DNA of 64,000 nt, taken from Otis tarda (lineage: Eukaryota > Chordata > Aves > Otidiformes > Otididae). The stretch is from NCBI GenBank assembly GCA_026413225.1, contig CM048554.1, positions 4,356,001 to 4,420,000 of the forward strand. Direction: 5' to 3'. The notes under the pieces were generated by a model. That model saw only the letters and a list, made by a program, of their open reading frames with translations, did no database searches and was not told the origin of the DNA. The position numbers and the translations under genes are program-made. How positions within the stretch are numbered: position 1 is the stretch's first letter; every line of letters begins with the position of its first letter. Below, piece by piece: positions 12,901-27,900 of the stretch.

Positions 12901-15900
12901 GATCATATATGACTTGGTATCTTCTCATTTTGGACTAAAACCACTCAGAGCTCCAACAGAACTCTCAAAATATAAAATAAAAGACTGGGTTAACTGTAGT
13001 TTATTCTCCACTTTAACTTTCTCAAAAGTTTGTTGGATAGAAGCTTTTTTTTTATATAGCCAAATATAGCTTCTATGCATCTTCTTTGCATACAAGTATT
13101 ATAAAAGAACTGGTTTTTTGTTATTAGACTACCACAAGCTGGATCAAAATCTAACCTTTCAACTAGGAAATGCCAATACCAGCATATTTATTTCAGAGAC
13201 TATGAACTGAACATTGCAGGATTTCTGAAAATTTTTTTGTTTGGTGTTTTTTTTTCAGATGTCCCTGCTCCTTGCAGGGGGGCTGGACTAGATGACCTTT
13301 GAAGGTCCCTTCCAACCCTAACCGTTCTATGATTCTATGAAATGCAAATGGCCACAACAAACACCACAGAGAAAAATCAGCATGGCAGAACAAAGCTACT
13401 TGTGTAGAGTTCAGTTATTCCAGTCAATTAAATAGCTGTTCTAACGAGTACGTTTGGTCTTGCACAAGTTTATGAAGCTCTGCTTCTGGAACCATAGACT
13501 GTAATGAAAAAAAAAATTAGTAAACTATTAATGGGTTACCTTCTGGAAGAAAGGCTTCGCTATAGTCCCCTTTTTGCCTTCCTGTTATTTAAACAGTACA
13601 ATAATTCAGTGTACAGTTCCATCCAACACTTATCAATATATTACCTATAACAATTAAGCATATTTTAAAGAAAGTGTAAGAGTATGCGTCATTTTAAAAC
13701 TTAATCTGAAAAGTTCTACTGAAGTCAACAGGAGAGTTGAATTTGCCCATCCTATGCGAAAGCAACTATCACTAAACACACACAGTCTACTTAATAATGA
13801 AAACAAATAACCTTTCACAAAATAATTAAATATAGACATAAAGATAAGATATACCTCTATTGTTGGATGAGTATTATGCTTATAAGCAGTGTACAGAGGA
13901 AACTGAATCTGAAAGATTTTTGCCACACACAGCAACAACTTTTCCTTCTCATCAGTGCTCCATAAGCTAAAAGCATCAGTGTTCTTTGCAGACTCCTCCT
14001 CCGTCAGGATACAAGTTCTTGTGGAATCTAATTTTTTCTCTATAGATTTTTGCCGTTCTCCATTTTCTTCTTCATTAGACTCTCTTTCTACATTCAGGGG
14101 CTCATCAGCATGATTACTCTGATCTTGCCATGTTGAATCTATATTAATAGTGCAATGTTTACAGAGCTGGTCCCGCAGAGCTTGAACTTGGGCAATCACT
14201 AAGTTAATGAGCGCACATACTACTTGGTTAAAGATCTCCAAATGTTTATACTCCTTGAAACAGCACAGACATTGTCTGCAAGAAAACAGAGAAAAAAAAA
14301 TAAAAATTCCTTAAGTAGTAACATCAGAATAGGTAACTGATCAAAAGAACTTTTTCCATTAAAACATTTTAAACAACAAAATATTTGACAGATCTGTAAA
14401 AGTAAGAAAATCCAGGTGAAACAGCAGCATGTGGAGAATCAGAAAGCTTTCCTTAAACCCTGTGAACATCCCATTACTTAGAAATGCTTACCAAAGCTGT
14501 GAAGTCCCTGTTATCATTTAGCACCTGCCGCTGCGAGTAAAATATACAAAAGAAATCTTAGGGGCAAGGTCACCGCACAACTAAAGTAGTAATGTTCTTC
14601 AGTATGTTCCTGAATCTACTTCCTCATCTCGTTTACCGTACTGATATTTCCTGCAATAAACCACCTGACGTGCTTGTCAGCCGTGTAAGAATTAATAGTT
14701 TTTATTTTTAAATCAACCGGGCTGCAAGATAATTTTATTTTTAACTGAGTTTTAAGCTCACTTCCTTTATCTGCATTTGGATAGAAACCCAATTCACATT
14801 TGTACCCTTTACCCAGATGGGAAAAAGCAGCTTTTTCATTACTTTCTTCACTTTGTAGGCTCAGAGATTATTCCCCTGAACATCTACTGACACACTGTAA
14901 ACTGAAAAGAACAAGGGGGAAAACTATACACCATCTTCTTATCAACATAACAAGAAAAATCAAATCATCAAGCTAGAAAACTCTGAAATACAGCTCTAGT
15001 TGTGGGCCAGGATAACTATTTAAGTCAAAGAGATTCCAGGTGCATAAACCCCCCAAAACAGATACCCTAGAATCTATTGTGTGGGAACATTTGCTTCTTC
15101 CATATGAACAAGCAACCTCCTTATTCTGAACAAAAAGGTGGAGGATATTCCCCTAAAAGGATCTAAATCCTAGAAAACACAGAGAAGCAATCAATCAACA
15201 AGCAACAGCTCTTCAACTAAGACTAAAATGAAAGCCTTCATGCTTGCAGTAGAAATTACAGTTTTGAGATGGACACAGCTCTACTAAGTGATGCAACTGC
15301 TGTATAAACTGGTAGCTGTCTTGCAGTAGAGACCTTTCTCCTGTGATATGGAGAACAACAGACTCCACTCCATAACTAGAGCTCTCGGATACTAAAATAA
15401 TATAAAAATCACATATAGCATTTCTGAAAGAAATTAGCAGACAAAAGATAGGGCAAGAAGTCATCAATAAGAAGTGATTTAAAAATTCTTCTGCAAAGCA
15501 TAGCATTTAGTCTAGAAACAGAGTTTAAGAAATTGTAATTTGTAAGAAAAAAGAGAGAATTCAGAACTGTGACAGGTAGAGGGTGCTGCCTCTCTTGATG
15601 GAATACAAACACCCCCTTGAGCTACAGCTCTTAAAGCATGTATGTTCTGAATACAGTGAGTTAGACAGAAAGATAACATTCAGTATTCTCTAATTCCAGC
15701 ACAGAAACAGCGATGGAAGCATCTAAAACCTTTTGTTCCACATACACAGGAAGAAAAATCCTTTTTACTATCATGCAAATGGAGTGTGCCTTTACTCATT
15801 TGAAATATAGATTATTGTGATTTACTTGTAAATGTATTTTCATATTAACAAACGAGAACAATGAATTGCAGGCAAAACCAAGTGTATCCTCAAGGATTTA

Positions 15901-18900
15901 TCCTTGGGGAAAACTATGTACAATAGGTCCATCACTTATGCCTACAAATTACTACCTGACCTGGCTGTAACAAATTTTTCTCAATAGTAACGAAAACAAA
16001 GTTTGGTGAATACTTCTCACAAATCTGTACTTGAATGCCAGCTGGTACTGGAGAATCTTCTGTTGGGCAAAGGCACTTCCCCCTGCCTCCCCGCAAGACA
16101 GAGGTACATGCAAAACCTCAAAATCTTCATGCATCCAAATGTGTCCCCAGGAAGAAGTGTTCCATCAAAAATTAAAGATGTATTAAAAACGAGTACACTA
16201 CAAGTATAACTTCTTCAAACACAATTTCCAGAAGAAAACTGAAATGGAAACACAACATGCAGATGGAAGAAAAAAAGGTATTCTTCAGGCTGAGTTGCCA
16301 ACTGATCTTCTGAAGGAAAGCAGAGATTTAAATCACAGGCAACAAAAGAAAATGTAGTTCTTCAGAAAGGCCTCAAGCACAAAACAACAAGCAGAATTCT
16401 CAAAAGCCCTTGTGGCAGGGTAGAAACAGGACATGAAATAAAAATGTAAAATAAAGCTCCCTCCTATGGCCTCTTTGCTAGACCCCACTTCGAATAGGTT
16501 AAGGACTGTTTTCCACACTCTTATAGTATGAAAGCCTACATATGGAGGGTGAAAAGAAACCAGAAGAAAATAGAGTTAAATGTTATCCAGTCTTTTTTCT
16601 TCAGGTTGGATTTGTCATGCTATAGCTGTTAAACAGAACAAAACTCTAAACAGATGATGACCTGGAAAAGGACAAGGTTGCAATTGTTTGCAGACAAACC
16701 TAGGATCTAGGATCCTGTCAAGAAATGTCAACAGGATTTTGGTTTCTGTTGTTTATTTTGATTTACAATTCCTTCTCTGTGTCTAATAGCATATTGCAGT
16801 AGATAAGGAATTTGCTTTGAGTGTCTTCTTTGGGCAGAATGAGGAAGAAGAGAATTTCACTTTTGCAGGTATCCAAAATGTGACATTTATTTTTTTCTTT
16901 TGGAGTTTTCTAAATACCAGAATAATGTTTTCCAATCTATTCTCTACACTTTTCCCAATATTTCTTATTATTCAGTTTGTTCTTGTGACCACTGCTGAAC
17001 ACTGAATTCCAAACATCCCTACTGCAGACTCCTAAAATCCATACAGTTCATTGTGGTAGAAGAAAAAAAAAAAAAAAAAAAGTAGCTGTGAGGTAAGCAG
17101 AATAGCTGTTAAGTAAAAAAAAAAATACCAAAACAAACAGTAATTTAAATAATAGATTAAAAAAGAATAATGTAGTTGATTTAAGACAACCATGTGCAAA
17201 GGATTTTCTTTATCGGTTTAGCAGCTACAGGCTGCAATCGTTCGTCATCTTGACTCAGAGTATTAGGACATTAAGAAAAATTTAACATGATGGTCCCAGA
17301 GTGATCTTCTCTTAAATTCTTCTTATCCTACCCTGCCTCCCCAGAAGGACAGCAGAAAATTTCATGTTAAAGCAGTGACACAAATTATTTGTCATTGCAA
17401 TATAGCTATTATTGCTACACAATTATCACAGCATCCGGAATGCTCACCAGAATCAAAAATATGCTTTGCCCAAAATGCACTAACATGTTTATTTTTATTT
17501 ATATAAGTAGTAAAATGTCCTTTACTCTCTAAGTATCAATTCGCTACACATTGATAACTTGCCCAGTGTAATCCACTGTACTGCATTTTTTAAGAAGGGA
17601 AACCTATTGCGGCAATCCAGTATCATCAACACTCAAACTGAATCCAAAATTACCTTTGTGTCCAGGAATTGATGTAAGCAAATATCTTGAGGGCATGTTC
17701 CTTTCTGAGCTGCAACCCATCAGCACCTTCAATGTCTGATACTAAACAAAACAAAAACAAACATATTAATAACAAAAAAAACCGCCACGATTGTTCTCAT
17801 TATCTCTGACAGCACGAAAAATAAAAAATATATTTTGTAAATATATTTTCATAGTGGAAACCAAAGTCCTCAACCATATCTACATATTTTTTTCTTCAGT
17901 AAACAGAAGTAAGGTTTAGATGCAACTAACTCTGAAACAGAAACTGCACAGTAGTCTTGAATACTGCTGTGTAAGTTAGTGATTGAGAACAGCCCCTTCT
18001 TATGAAATACTCCTCTTAAGCTTCACTGGGAACTAATAATTGATGTGCAGTTTCAAATACAAACCTTCTTCAACAATTTTACTCATTAACCAGGTGCCTT
18101 TTTGGTTTCTTTTTTTTTCAGATTTTAAAAGTCTGCAATTTGAGATGACCATAAGACTGTAACTTCTGTTTCCTGATCAGATAAAGATTGGGGAAAAAAA
18201 AAAACATAAATAAGCCACAACAAAACTATCAAGATAAGAACAATGTGCAGCTTACGTACAAAGTTATTTCAGAATAGTTAAGTTGATGATTATTACCTTC
18301 AAATATAGACACATCTATACTGACAGCCATAAAGAATCACTAAACAGCAAAGTGATAAACGTTTACCACATTTACTATAGCCAGAAACCAGAATAGGTAC
18401 ATACTGAATTCAAAACACAAGTATTTTGATGAGTTATACCAAATGTCCCACTTCTACCTAAAAAAAACGCTTATACACTCTAATAAGCCAAACATCAGCA
18501 GCAGTTCACATCTCCACTTACGCATCAACCGATCATGTATTAGAGCACTGGATTCTGTTTACTGGCCACATACCTTTCTCCAGCTATCCATGCGCAAGGC
18601 TCATTTCCTCCTTGTCCTAAATTTCCATACACCTGCACAATTCTCTAATTGCTACACAATTTGAGAATGGCAGCATCACTTCTAAGGTGACCACTTCATT
18701 TCTAACAAAAGTAAGTATTCATTTCCACATTTCACATGAAATTTCAAGTATTACATGCTTATAAAATGACTTCACAAACAGGCTTTGTGGGAAAGGTTCT
18801 GTAACAGAAGGAAGCTCTTCAGAATCCCTATCCCAGCCTCTTTTCCAACCTCAGTCTTTTGAGGTCCCATGGGATCTATCAATACAAGTTTTTAAAAACT

Positions 18901-21900
18901 AAAGCTAATGAAAATCTGCAGGCTTAGATCAGAAAGTAAAGTCCAGAAGAATATAACTTCAGAGAATAATCACACAAAACTAACGATTTCTTTGAAATAA
19001 GGACATTATATATGCACATACATATATTTTAATATTTATCCACACATACAAACATAAATACACAAAAAGCAGTCTCTCAATAGGATATCATTGAACTTTA
19101 AAAACCACTTTTCTGTCTCACTCCCAGGCAGCTTTAAAGATCCCTACACAAAGTACAAAATTGACAAGCAGACTAAAAGATGAGTATCACTTGATACTAC
19201 TTTTTATTTTAAACACCACAAATTACCATGACACTTGACTCTCTTAAGGCCACAGCACAGCACTGAAGAAACCAACAACTGTCAAACAATTTAGGTCAGG
19301 CTGACCACAAAATACAAATCCTTAACTATAAACAGTATCTAAAAAAATACTTGCCCAGCATAATAGGTTCATTAAATCTTCATTTTACAAATTTTCTGAA
19401 CATTGTTTCATTAAGATGAATTCCTTCAGCCTTGACACAAAAACTCTTGACAATAATTTAGTAGCAACAAACCTAATTCTAACTTGTAGGATCTTACATA
19501 CACATTTATAAAAAGCTTCCTTCATCCCCACATCACCCTACTTAAAACACACACACTCCAAGAAGTAGGAGAATAACTCCTAACTTCCAGAGCACCCTTT
19601 TCATTGCAATAGTTGGTAACACTCCCAAATTTCCCTCTCTGAGATTAAGAAAAGTTAAGTAAACTGGTCCCTTAAAAGCTACAACTGTTATGTAAAAAGT
19701 ATAGAATGTAGAAGTTACAGAAATCCTGAAGCTTATGCCCCAGGTAAAAAAAAAAAAAAATAGGGAGGTATACGCACGAGTCAGGGAAACCTGTTATTTT
19801 CCTGTTTATGCGTTCTACATCTCACACACTGACCAACTTCAACTGCTCTTATTTACTGATCATTGCTAATTAATATACCGGCTACATACACAATTTTCCT
19901 TTTGTCTTCTGTACCTGGAAATGATACTGGTTTTGTTCCTGAAAACACTCAGCAAGCTCAAAACAGGAGCAACTGCAGTTTTCCACTGAGTTGATCTAAG
20001 TCTGTGCCGCTACTAGAAGGGGTAGTGACACATCCGGCAGGGGTTCTCCCACTGGACTTTTGCTGAAGATCTCTCTTTTGCTCCTTAGCAGAAATGGTAT
20101 TTTCCAGCTCACCTGATTTATGTCCTCAAAATCAAAATTTAAATCCTAGGCTTTTGAGTTCCTGTCTTATTCTGAATATCAACTTTGTGGATACTACTGA
20201 TTTACAGCACCTCTCTTTAGGGGCACATGCAGCTTGAAGCATAGTAACAATTATGTTGAGGCCTTTCTAATATTTTTGGAATTCAAAGCAGCACAGACAG
20301 AAAAGCAATAGCAACAACCACGCTCATTACCATTCCTGCGCATTTGTTGATTTTCATCAGTTCTGTAAGGGCTCCCTTGCTGCATATGATTTCACTTCCA
20401 ATTGATGATGTTTCTCTCCTTTCAAACTCATTTTCTTCTACCTTGAATGGGCCAATAGTTAAAACAGACTCATCTACTTCTAAATAAAGCACATCCTTTT
20501 ATTTTCTGCCATATTCAAGCATCCTGCATGCCTCCGATACTCCTTAATCTGCTGTCTGCACAGGCTCTCAGGCTTACGGGGTTTCAAATCCAGCAGTAAG
20601 AAACATGTCAAACTTTAAAAAAAAAACAAAACAAACAAAAAAAAACCCAAACTTTTCCTGTGACAAGCCTCCTTCTTGCAAATTGATTTGGTGGATAAGA
20701 CTTTCCCCTAGTTTCATACCTGAGGCAGTGCTTCCCCACGGGATGTGCTAAGGCATACTTGTGTGCTTGGAGAGCATCTGAAGCACGTCAAAGTGGCAGC
20801 TTGTGTGCTCTCATCAATAGGAATTGATAATACGTGCTCCAGAGCTTAACAGCCAGTCATTCCATGATCTATTAGTATCTCTCTCAGCAGTGGCACTTCA
20901 GTCTTAGGCTCAGCTCCTTCACTCTGTCTCCAGTAGCTGCTTCTTTCTCCTGGCACTCACAAGCTAGCAACATTAGAGATGACTTCCCTAATTTACCTCT
21001 GAGCTCTCTGGGCTCAACTTTCTTCTCCTTCCTTAAATTTGCTCTAGCAATTTTTTCTTCTCAGTTAAAGCCTCATAGACCTTCCCACTCTCCAGTCCTT
21101 CCTTTTCCCTCCTACTTTCCACGCACACAAACATCTTTTCCCTGTGCTAGATCCAATTCCAAGAACAACATAACCCAGTCTGAGTCCACACTACTAACAG
21201 CATCTGTAGCCGTGCATTTCAACAACTACTAGTGCTCCTGCAGGAACCCAGAGAGCCAGACTGGCAACTGAGTAAATTCAACTTACCAATCTAACTGAAA
21301 ACTATCCACATTTTTGTTGGCTTTGTAAGCCACTGAATACTCAGGGTGGCAGCTATGTAAGCAGGCGGTGCTGGGAAGGAAAGCATGAGGAGCGAGAGGC
21401 TGAGAGAAGTAAACATCTGCGTAGTGACTGCAGACATAAAATTGCCCCACCCCATCTGGAATAACTTCACCATAATACTGCTCATCTATAGGCAAAGAAA
21501 CTGAAGATATGGTTACTGTTAGAGTATGGAAAAAACAGAATACTGAAGGCCTTAAACAGATCCATCCAAGCCAGAACTAATGCGCAGAAAGACTGGTATG
21601 TAGGTAAATTCCAGCTAAAAATGTTCTACAAGTATGTTGTAGGAAATTGAGTCTTTTTGCAAGTCTCTCATTTTACCGAATCTTTACAAGATCATTCAGG
21701 GATCTTTTTGTCACAGTAACACCATCTAAGAAAGAGCTGAGCTGCTTAACTGACCCAAAGTAATAATTATTCATGGGTTCACTTTTTTTTTAACATGTTC
21801 TAGTGTATGTTTTCAGATGGTCTTAAAAAAAAGAAATCAGACATACTTAAAATCTAATTGTTTATTCAAGGAGCTGACGAGAAGCCAAAACACACAACTG

Positions 21901-24900
21901 TCAAAGTAAAAATTTAAAACATTTGAGCAGAAAATTCCCTTGCTGTTCCCCCTGCCTCCCATTTTACTTGGCTAGCTTTAAATGAAAACTTGGGTGATTT
22001 ACCTGATCTTCCACAAAAGGGTGATTTGCTAAAAATGTATTATAGTACTAGAAACTATATGATCTCCCAAGCTAAGGAAAAAAAACTATTAATAAATATT
22101 GCTGCTAAACCAAGAAAATTACAGAAGATGAGAAAAATATAAATTGACTGCAAAGAATAGGCCAATATAATTTCAGCTGTGAACAAACGAAGCTCAAATC
22201 ATGAGTGCATTTTTAGCAAGAACTTCAGAGCTAGAGGAACAGACTGTAATTAGACCTCAAGGACAACTATCATGCTAGACTTGTGAGGAATATCTTATAT
22301 CCAAAGGTCACTTATCACACTAAGTACAAAATCAAATGGCAAGTAAAGATAATTTTTTAAAGTTCATTTTCTCTACTTTCAGAAACATAAAATAGTAAAA
22401 AGTAAACAATAGAAAATTCTTTAATAAATACAACCAATTTCTACATATTCAAAACTATAATAAGGCACAGTTGCCTACAGATTATGCTCCCTCCCCCTCC
22501 TCCCCCAAGCCTCATCTGGTATCAGCTTCTCATGGGAAAGAGCAGATCACTTTCAAAATGGACATTATTCTCAGAAATTGTTCCCTGATACAGACTAAAT
22601 AGAGGAAACAAGAGCCGTACACTAAATGAAACAGTATTAGAGACAGTAATACTAATCTTGAAAGAAATATATATGTAATCTTCTGTATAAATATCATTGC
22701 TCACACAGAGAGTCAGCACTTTTTTTTTTTTTTAATACATATACACATTGAGATGTTTTCTGGTTTTGTAGGGAGTTTCTTTTTGTTTATGCTCAATAGT
22801 AAATAAGATGATAGCCACAGAGCTTAGCATCTCCCATTCCCTTTCTAGTATCATCTGTGAGAATTACTCATTTTTTATTATGAAGAATTCACTATTGCCT
22901 TAGATTTATTCACCAGAGTTCCTCCAGACCTTTACAAAGCCATCTTTGACAAGGCTCTGGAAGGACAGTGTCAACTTGAAGTTCAGTGGCGACAGGTTAA
23001 CTGTCCAAGCTTTCCTACAACTTTTCGGGGGGGGGGGGAAAGGTCTTCTTTCTGCTCCTCAACCTGCATAAAACAAGAGTGCCCCAGAACATTGACTAGA
23101 TACACATAACCAAAGAGTGCTGAAAACACTACTGTAGGATGTACTATGAAATTTTAAAAAGCAAGTTAATTCTACACTATTAGAAACATTGTTCAAATGC
23201 CTGGTTAATGTAGGAAAAAAAAAACCCCAGATCTGTAGCCCAAAATACCGTAGTAATAAAATTCTACAGTAGCATGGTTAAGGTGCTTCCAAGTGCCTTT
23301 TTGGTATCTTTGTGATACTAAGTTGTCAATGTCCACCCCCATCATATCACTACAACAGAGCATTATGGATAACTACACCCACTTCCATCCCATAACACAA
23401 TTGATTCCTTTTAAGTCTAAATTGAACTCTCAATTCCTTACATTTATAAATGCTCCAACTTGCCAAATTTATTTCTTTCCTGCAAACTTTTGATTACAAA
23501 TAAAGCATACAAAGTTTACAAAGCAACTATTACAGAGACAACATAATAGCTTGAAGATAGGAATTAGCAAGCCTTTTAAAGTCTCATTTCCTTCGGAAAA
23601 CAAACTCATCAAGTTACTGGCCTCTGTCAGTAACTTCTGGACATAAAAGCAATTTCAACAAATCTGACAAAGGTCTGCAAGTCTGAAGAATGCTGTCATC
23701 TTAGGAATGGCAATACAGAAGCTACCCAATAGATAAAGGAAAAAGCAGTTACAACTGGTCCCCCAACTACCCTCAAAATCAGTCATCTGCTGGTTATTCA
23801 GTACCTGCGTAGTTCCTCGTAGTCACCATGAGATCAGAAAGGCCTGATTAGTTTTACTTCAGTATTCCAACGCACAGCATAGTTACACTGGAGCAGCACA
23901 AGCCTTGGTATGGTCATCAGATAGACAGCACTTGTAAGATATAACCTCACCAGAACAGGGCAAATCAGTTTATCTTAGATAATTGCTATCTTTAGATACC
24001 TCTATTTTCCTGCAAACATCACCAAGTTCTCTCTATTTAAATCTCATTCTCTTCACTTAATGTACATTTCCCTTTCTATCCCATCTCCCTCATCTTCTCC
24101 AGCAAACATCTATTTTCCTTCTACTACCATATGCTAAGGCGGTCTGGAGGAAAACAGCAGAAGCTGACTCTGAAAAGCTGCATGAAATTTAAAATTGTCA
24201 TTTTTCAAAAGTGATGTCATCCTAAAGTTTTCAGCATGCTAGGTCACAACCGCTTTGGATGTAAATGCCCCCTTTAGAATGGTCACAGATATCTACCTAA
24301 GGCAACCACCACCCTTATTAAGAGCACCTTATGCCTCTCACTTTCCCAAAGAGAGCACGCCACAGGAATTTATTCCAATAACAGTTCCACATAAAATCAT
24401 GTTAAACGTGGTCAAATCTCAATTATCAGCTGATAATCTACCCAGAACACCGGAGCTGGTTTTACCCAGAACTTCCCAGATGAATTATAACCTAAATAAA
24501 CACTTAGATATACCATCTCAAACACAGAACACAACTGTGCTGCCTCATTAGCCAGTTCGAGTCCAAAAGTAGCACCGCAACTTTCAGACAAAGCAAAGCC
24601 TAAGTTATTATGCCATGTAAATCGACACTCTTCCCACACAGCCACAGTTCAAAATTCACAAATACTGGATCCATGTGGTACAAACTTTATCTGGACTAGA
24701 TAGGAGTGTGAAATACACAATCCAGGTTGGGTTATGCCAGTGGTGGGAGAATAGGCAGTATCACATCCAGCATGGAGTGGCAGGGATACAGATATGGATA
24801 TCTGGATATCAGACTACCATCAAACACTTAGAGAGCAGAATGAGCTTCTAGCAACTAAATACCTTGTAACATCAGTATGGCTTTTTTGATCAAACACTGG

Positions 24901-27900
24901 CACAAAATTATCTAAGATGAGCTTGCGGATTATACCTATGAATGGAAGCAAAAACTGTCCAGTATGCATATTGCTCTGCCTTTGCAGGGGCAAGATGACC
25001 CACCAGGAATCTCAGCACTGTCCTTGTCAACCCTCCAGCTCCTGGAGGGCTCACTAACCCCAGCATCACACAGCAGGAACGCACGAAGCCTGCTCCAGTC
25101 CACTGTGATGTCCAGGCTGTTGCATTTCCAGGGAAGTCTGAGGGAGGGGAGCAGCAGGCTGGCAGCACAGCATGGGTGAGGCCTGGGTCCAGCAGGGTTT
25201 CTCAGCTCAGGTTCAGTGTTAGTCATGTCAGATGGAAGGCATCTATGAAAACCATCGACAGCATCTTTGCACTTTACCTAATGCTTCTATTACCTTGGGA
25301 TTTTCAGCAGCAAAGATATTGCAGCCTTCCCTCTCCTGGGAAAGGCGGGTTATATATTACTAAGGAAAAAAACCTATAAAGCAATTTCAAACCATTTGTG
25401 CTCTAAAGCATTAGTCCTATTTCAGAGTTCTATTTTAACTCAGTATTGTAAATTGTCTGACTCTAAGATGATGCTATAATTCTGGGAAGACCATATTTTA
25501 ATCTTTACATAATATAAAGTTGTTGTAGCTCCTCTTTTAATTAAAAAAAAAAAAAAAAAGCCAAACCCAACCACACAGCTCAATTGATGTAGTATTTCCA
25601 CACAATCAAGTCTGCTTAACATCACCAAAGCATATGCTAGATGCAGAGACTTAGGCTGTCCATCATAATATTTTGACAACAGCCACTACAAGTTTCTTAG
25701 GAACCAACTCAGGATTGGACAAGCACTGCACAAAACCAGAACTTCCTAGCATATCGCTAATTACCCCAAGGTAAATTTCAAAGCTAGTGTTGACACTGTT
25801 AATGCCAAAATTACTGCTCTGGTAAAGGATTGCTTACTTTCAGTTTCAAATAGAGTACTTGCATTCTTTCCTTTTAATAACATATTAACTTAGAAAATAA
25901 TGTCACTACTTGAATGACTCTGGTTTTGAATGATTCTTCTTTAACTACTCCAGCTCTGAACTTTTTGAAAATACTACTTTAAGGTGAAAACATAAAATTC
26001 AAAGTTTGTCAAACTATTTTATAAACAAAACAAAGACTTAATTGTATGAACAAGATTCTAAAAGCTAAAGAGGTTTTCTATCAGTCTTAATTAAAAGTAG
26101 CAAGGAATGCAAAAATTAAAATAGGTACTCCAGGAAGCATTCTACTTTCAGAGAGAACCTTGCAAATTAGTTCAGCTGTACTACTTGGCACACTATGAAT
26201 CAGTTACAGAAAACAACAACAGCTTTTCCCCCACAACCAGAAAGAAAAGGCCAGAGCCCACGACTCAGCCACCACAGCCAGTAAGAAGCAACAGATTATC
26301 AGTAGATTTATAACAAAAGCACCTGATGGCTGTGCTCCAAGTTTTAGGGACCAAATCTGTGAGAGGAAAATAAGATATTTTTTTTTCTTTTCTTACAAAG
26401 TATATTTGAGCCTGCTTAAACAAGGAGGTAAGACAGACACGTGGGCAATGGGTCGTTATACTAAATGGAGCTTCATGCACTTCACTGAAAGCCCAAGAGC
26501 AGCTTTCTGAGTATTTAAGGCATCATTCTCACTAACACAGATGCAAGCAACTCTCATTCAAAAAGGAGAATAAAACATTGAGAAAGGATAGGTGAGCAGT
26601 AAAGTTGCATTCTCTCTCAACTTTCAAACATGCACTCAAATTTTACACTCAGTTTTGCTAGGTAATCTGTATTTAATAATTCAGTGAAACACATGGTATA
26701 TCCAAAAATTCATTGTCTAATGCATAATTATTTTTTTTTCTGAAAGCTAGTAGCCTGATACAAATAAGAGATGGCTGAAGGCAATGTCTATGGTCTACGC
26801 AAGTATCTCCAAGACTGCAGTTAAGTTTCACAACAGGCATCCCACCCAATCAGAAAACATTTACAGATGTCACGAATATTTTGTAAATTGTGTACCAGCA
26901 ACTGCACAGGGGTCAGTATCATGGCTAAACACAATGCTCAAAGCCAACTCACTTTGGAGAGATTCAAACTGTTTCCAAGAGAGCGACGAAAATTCATCTC
27001 AAATCTGATCAACTTGACCAGCCGGTATCTACTTTAAATATAACACCAGCAGATAAAGCATCTAGACTTATGACTTGAAACACTTTATGGCAAAAGTTTA
27101 ATTTCAAAGATTAAAGAAAAAAAGTAGATCTGAGAAGGGAAAAAAAAACCCTACTAGTTCAACCAGAAGTAAACTACCAATAGCACATTGTCACCTGCGA
27201 AAGAAGTCAGAGACTGACTGACGCAGCAAAGAATACACTGCATTGACCATCCTTAAACCGAACAAAAAACCTTACTTTTACCAAGTCTTTGAGCTCACAC
27301 TCCCCAGTGCTATCCCATACTAGTTCCAAGCAAAGGGACAAATAAAACTGTTCAGACTCTTCTATCAGTTGATGGAATGCCATTCCAGCATACGCCTCCT
27401 GCCTGAAACACCAGGTGACTGAAAAGGGTGACATTAAGCTTACATAGTACAGCTCCAGACAGATTATTTCCCAAATTCCCCAGTAGTTTTTTATATTCTG
27501 GCCCTTCTACACCTTTTCTGGAGTTGTCCTCCCTTGCAAACACACCATTGTCTATTTCCAGCATTGTTCATAACTTCTACAAGCAGAAAGAGTATACATG
27601 TGAAAGTACTGTCACTTTCGTGGATGCCCAGAACAAAAACTGATCACTAGACTTGCATAGACTATCAGCAGAAGACAGCTCTGAAAAATACTAGTTTTTC
27701 AGTTCAAACCCTCCCACATACACTTCAAAAATAATTTCACTAGTGCTGAAAACAAAGGAGTTTGTATTGTAACTTAAATTAGGAAGAATTTAATAGTTAC
27801 ATGTCACATATTCAACTGAGAAGTGCAGTAAAGAGATAAAGACAATAAACGTTGCACAACACAGCATAAAGCACACACACGAACAGCAGACTACCTTCTC

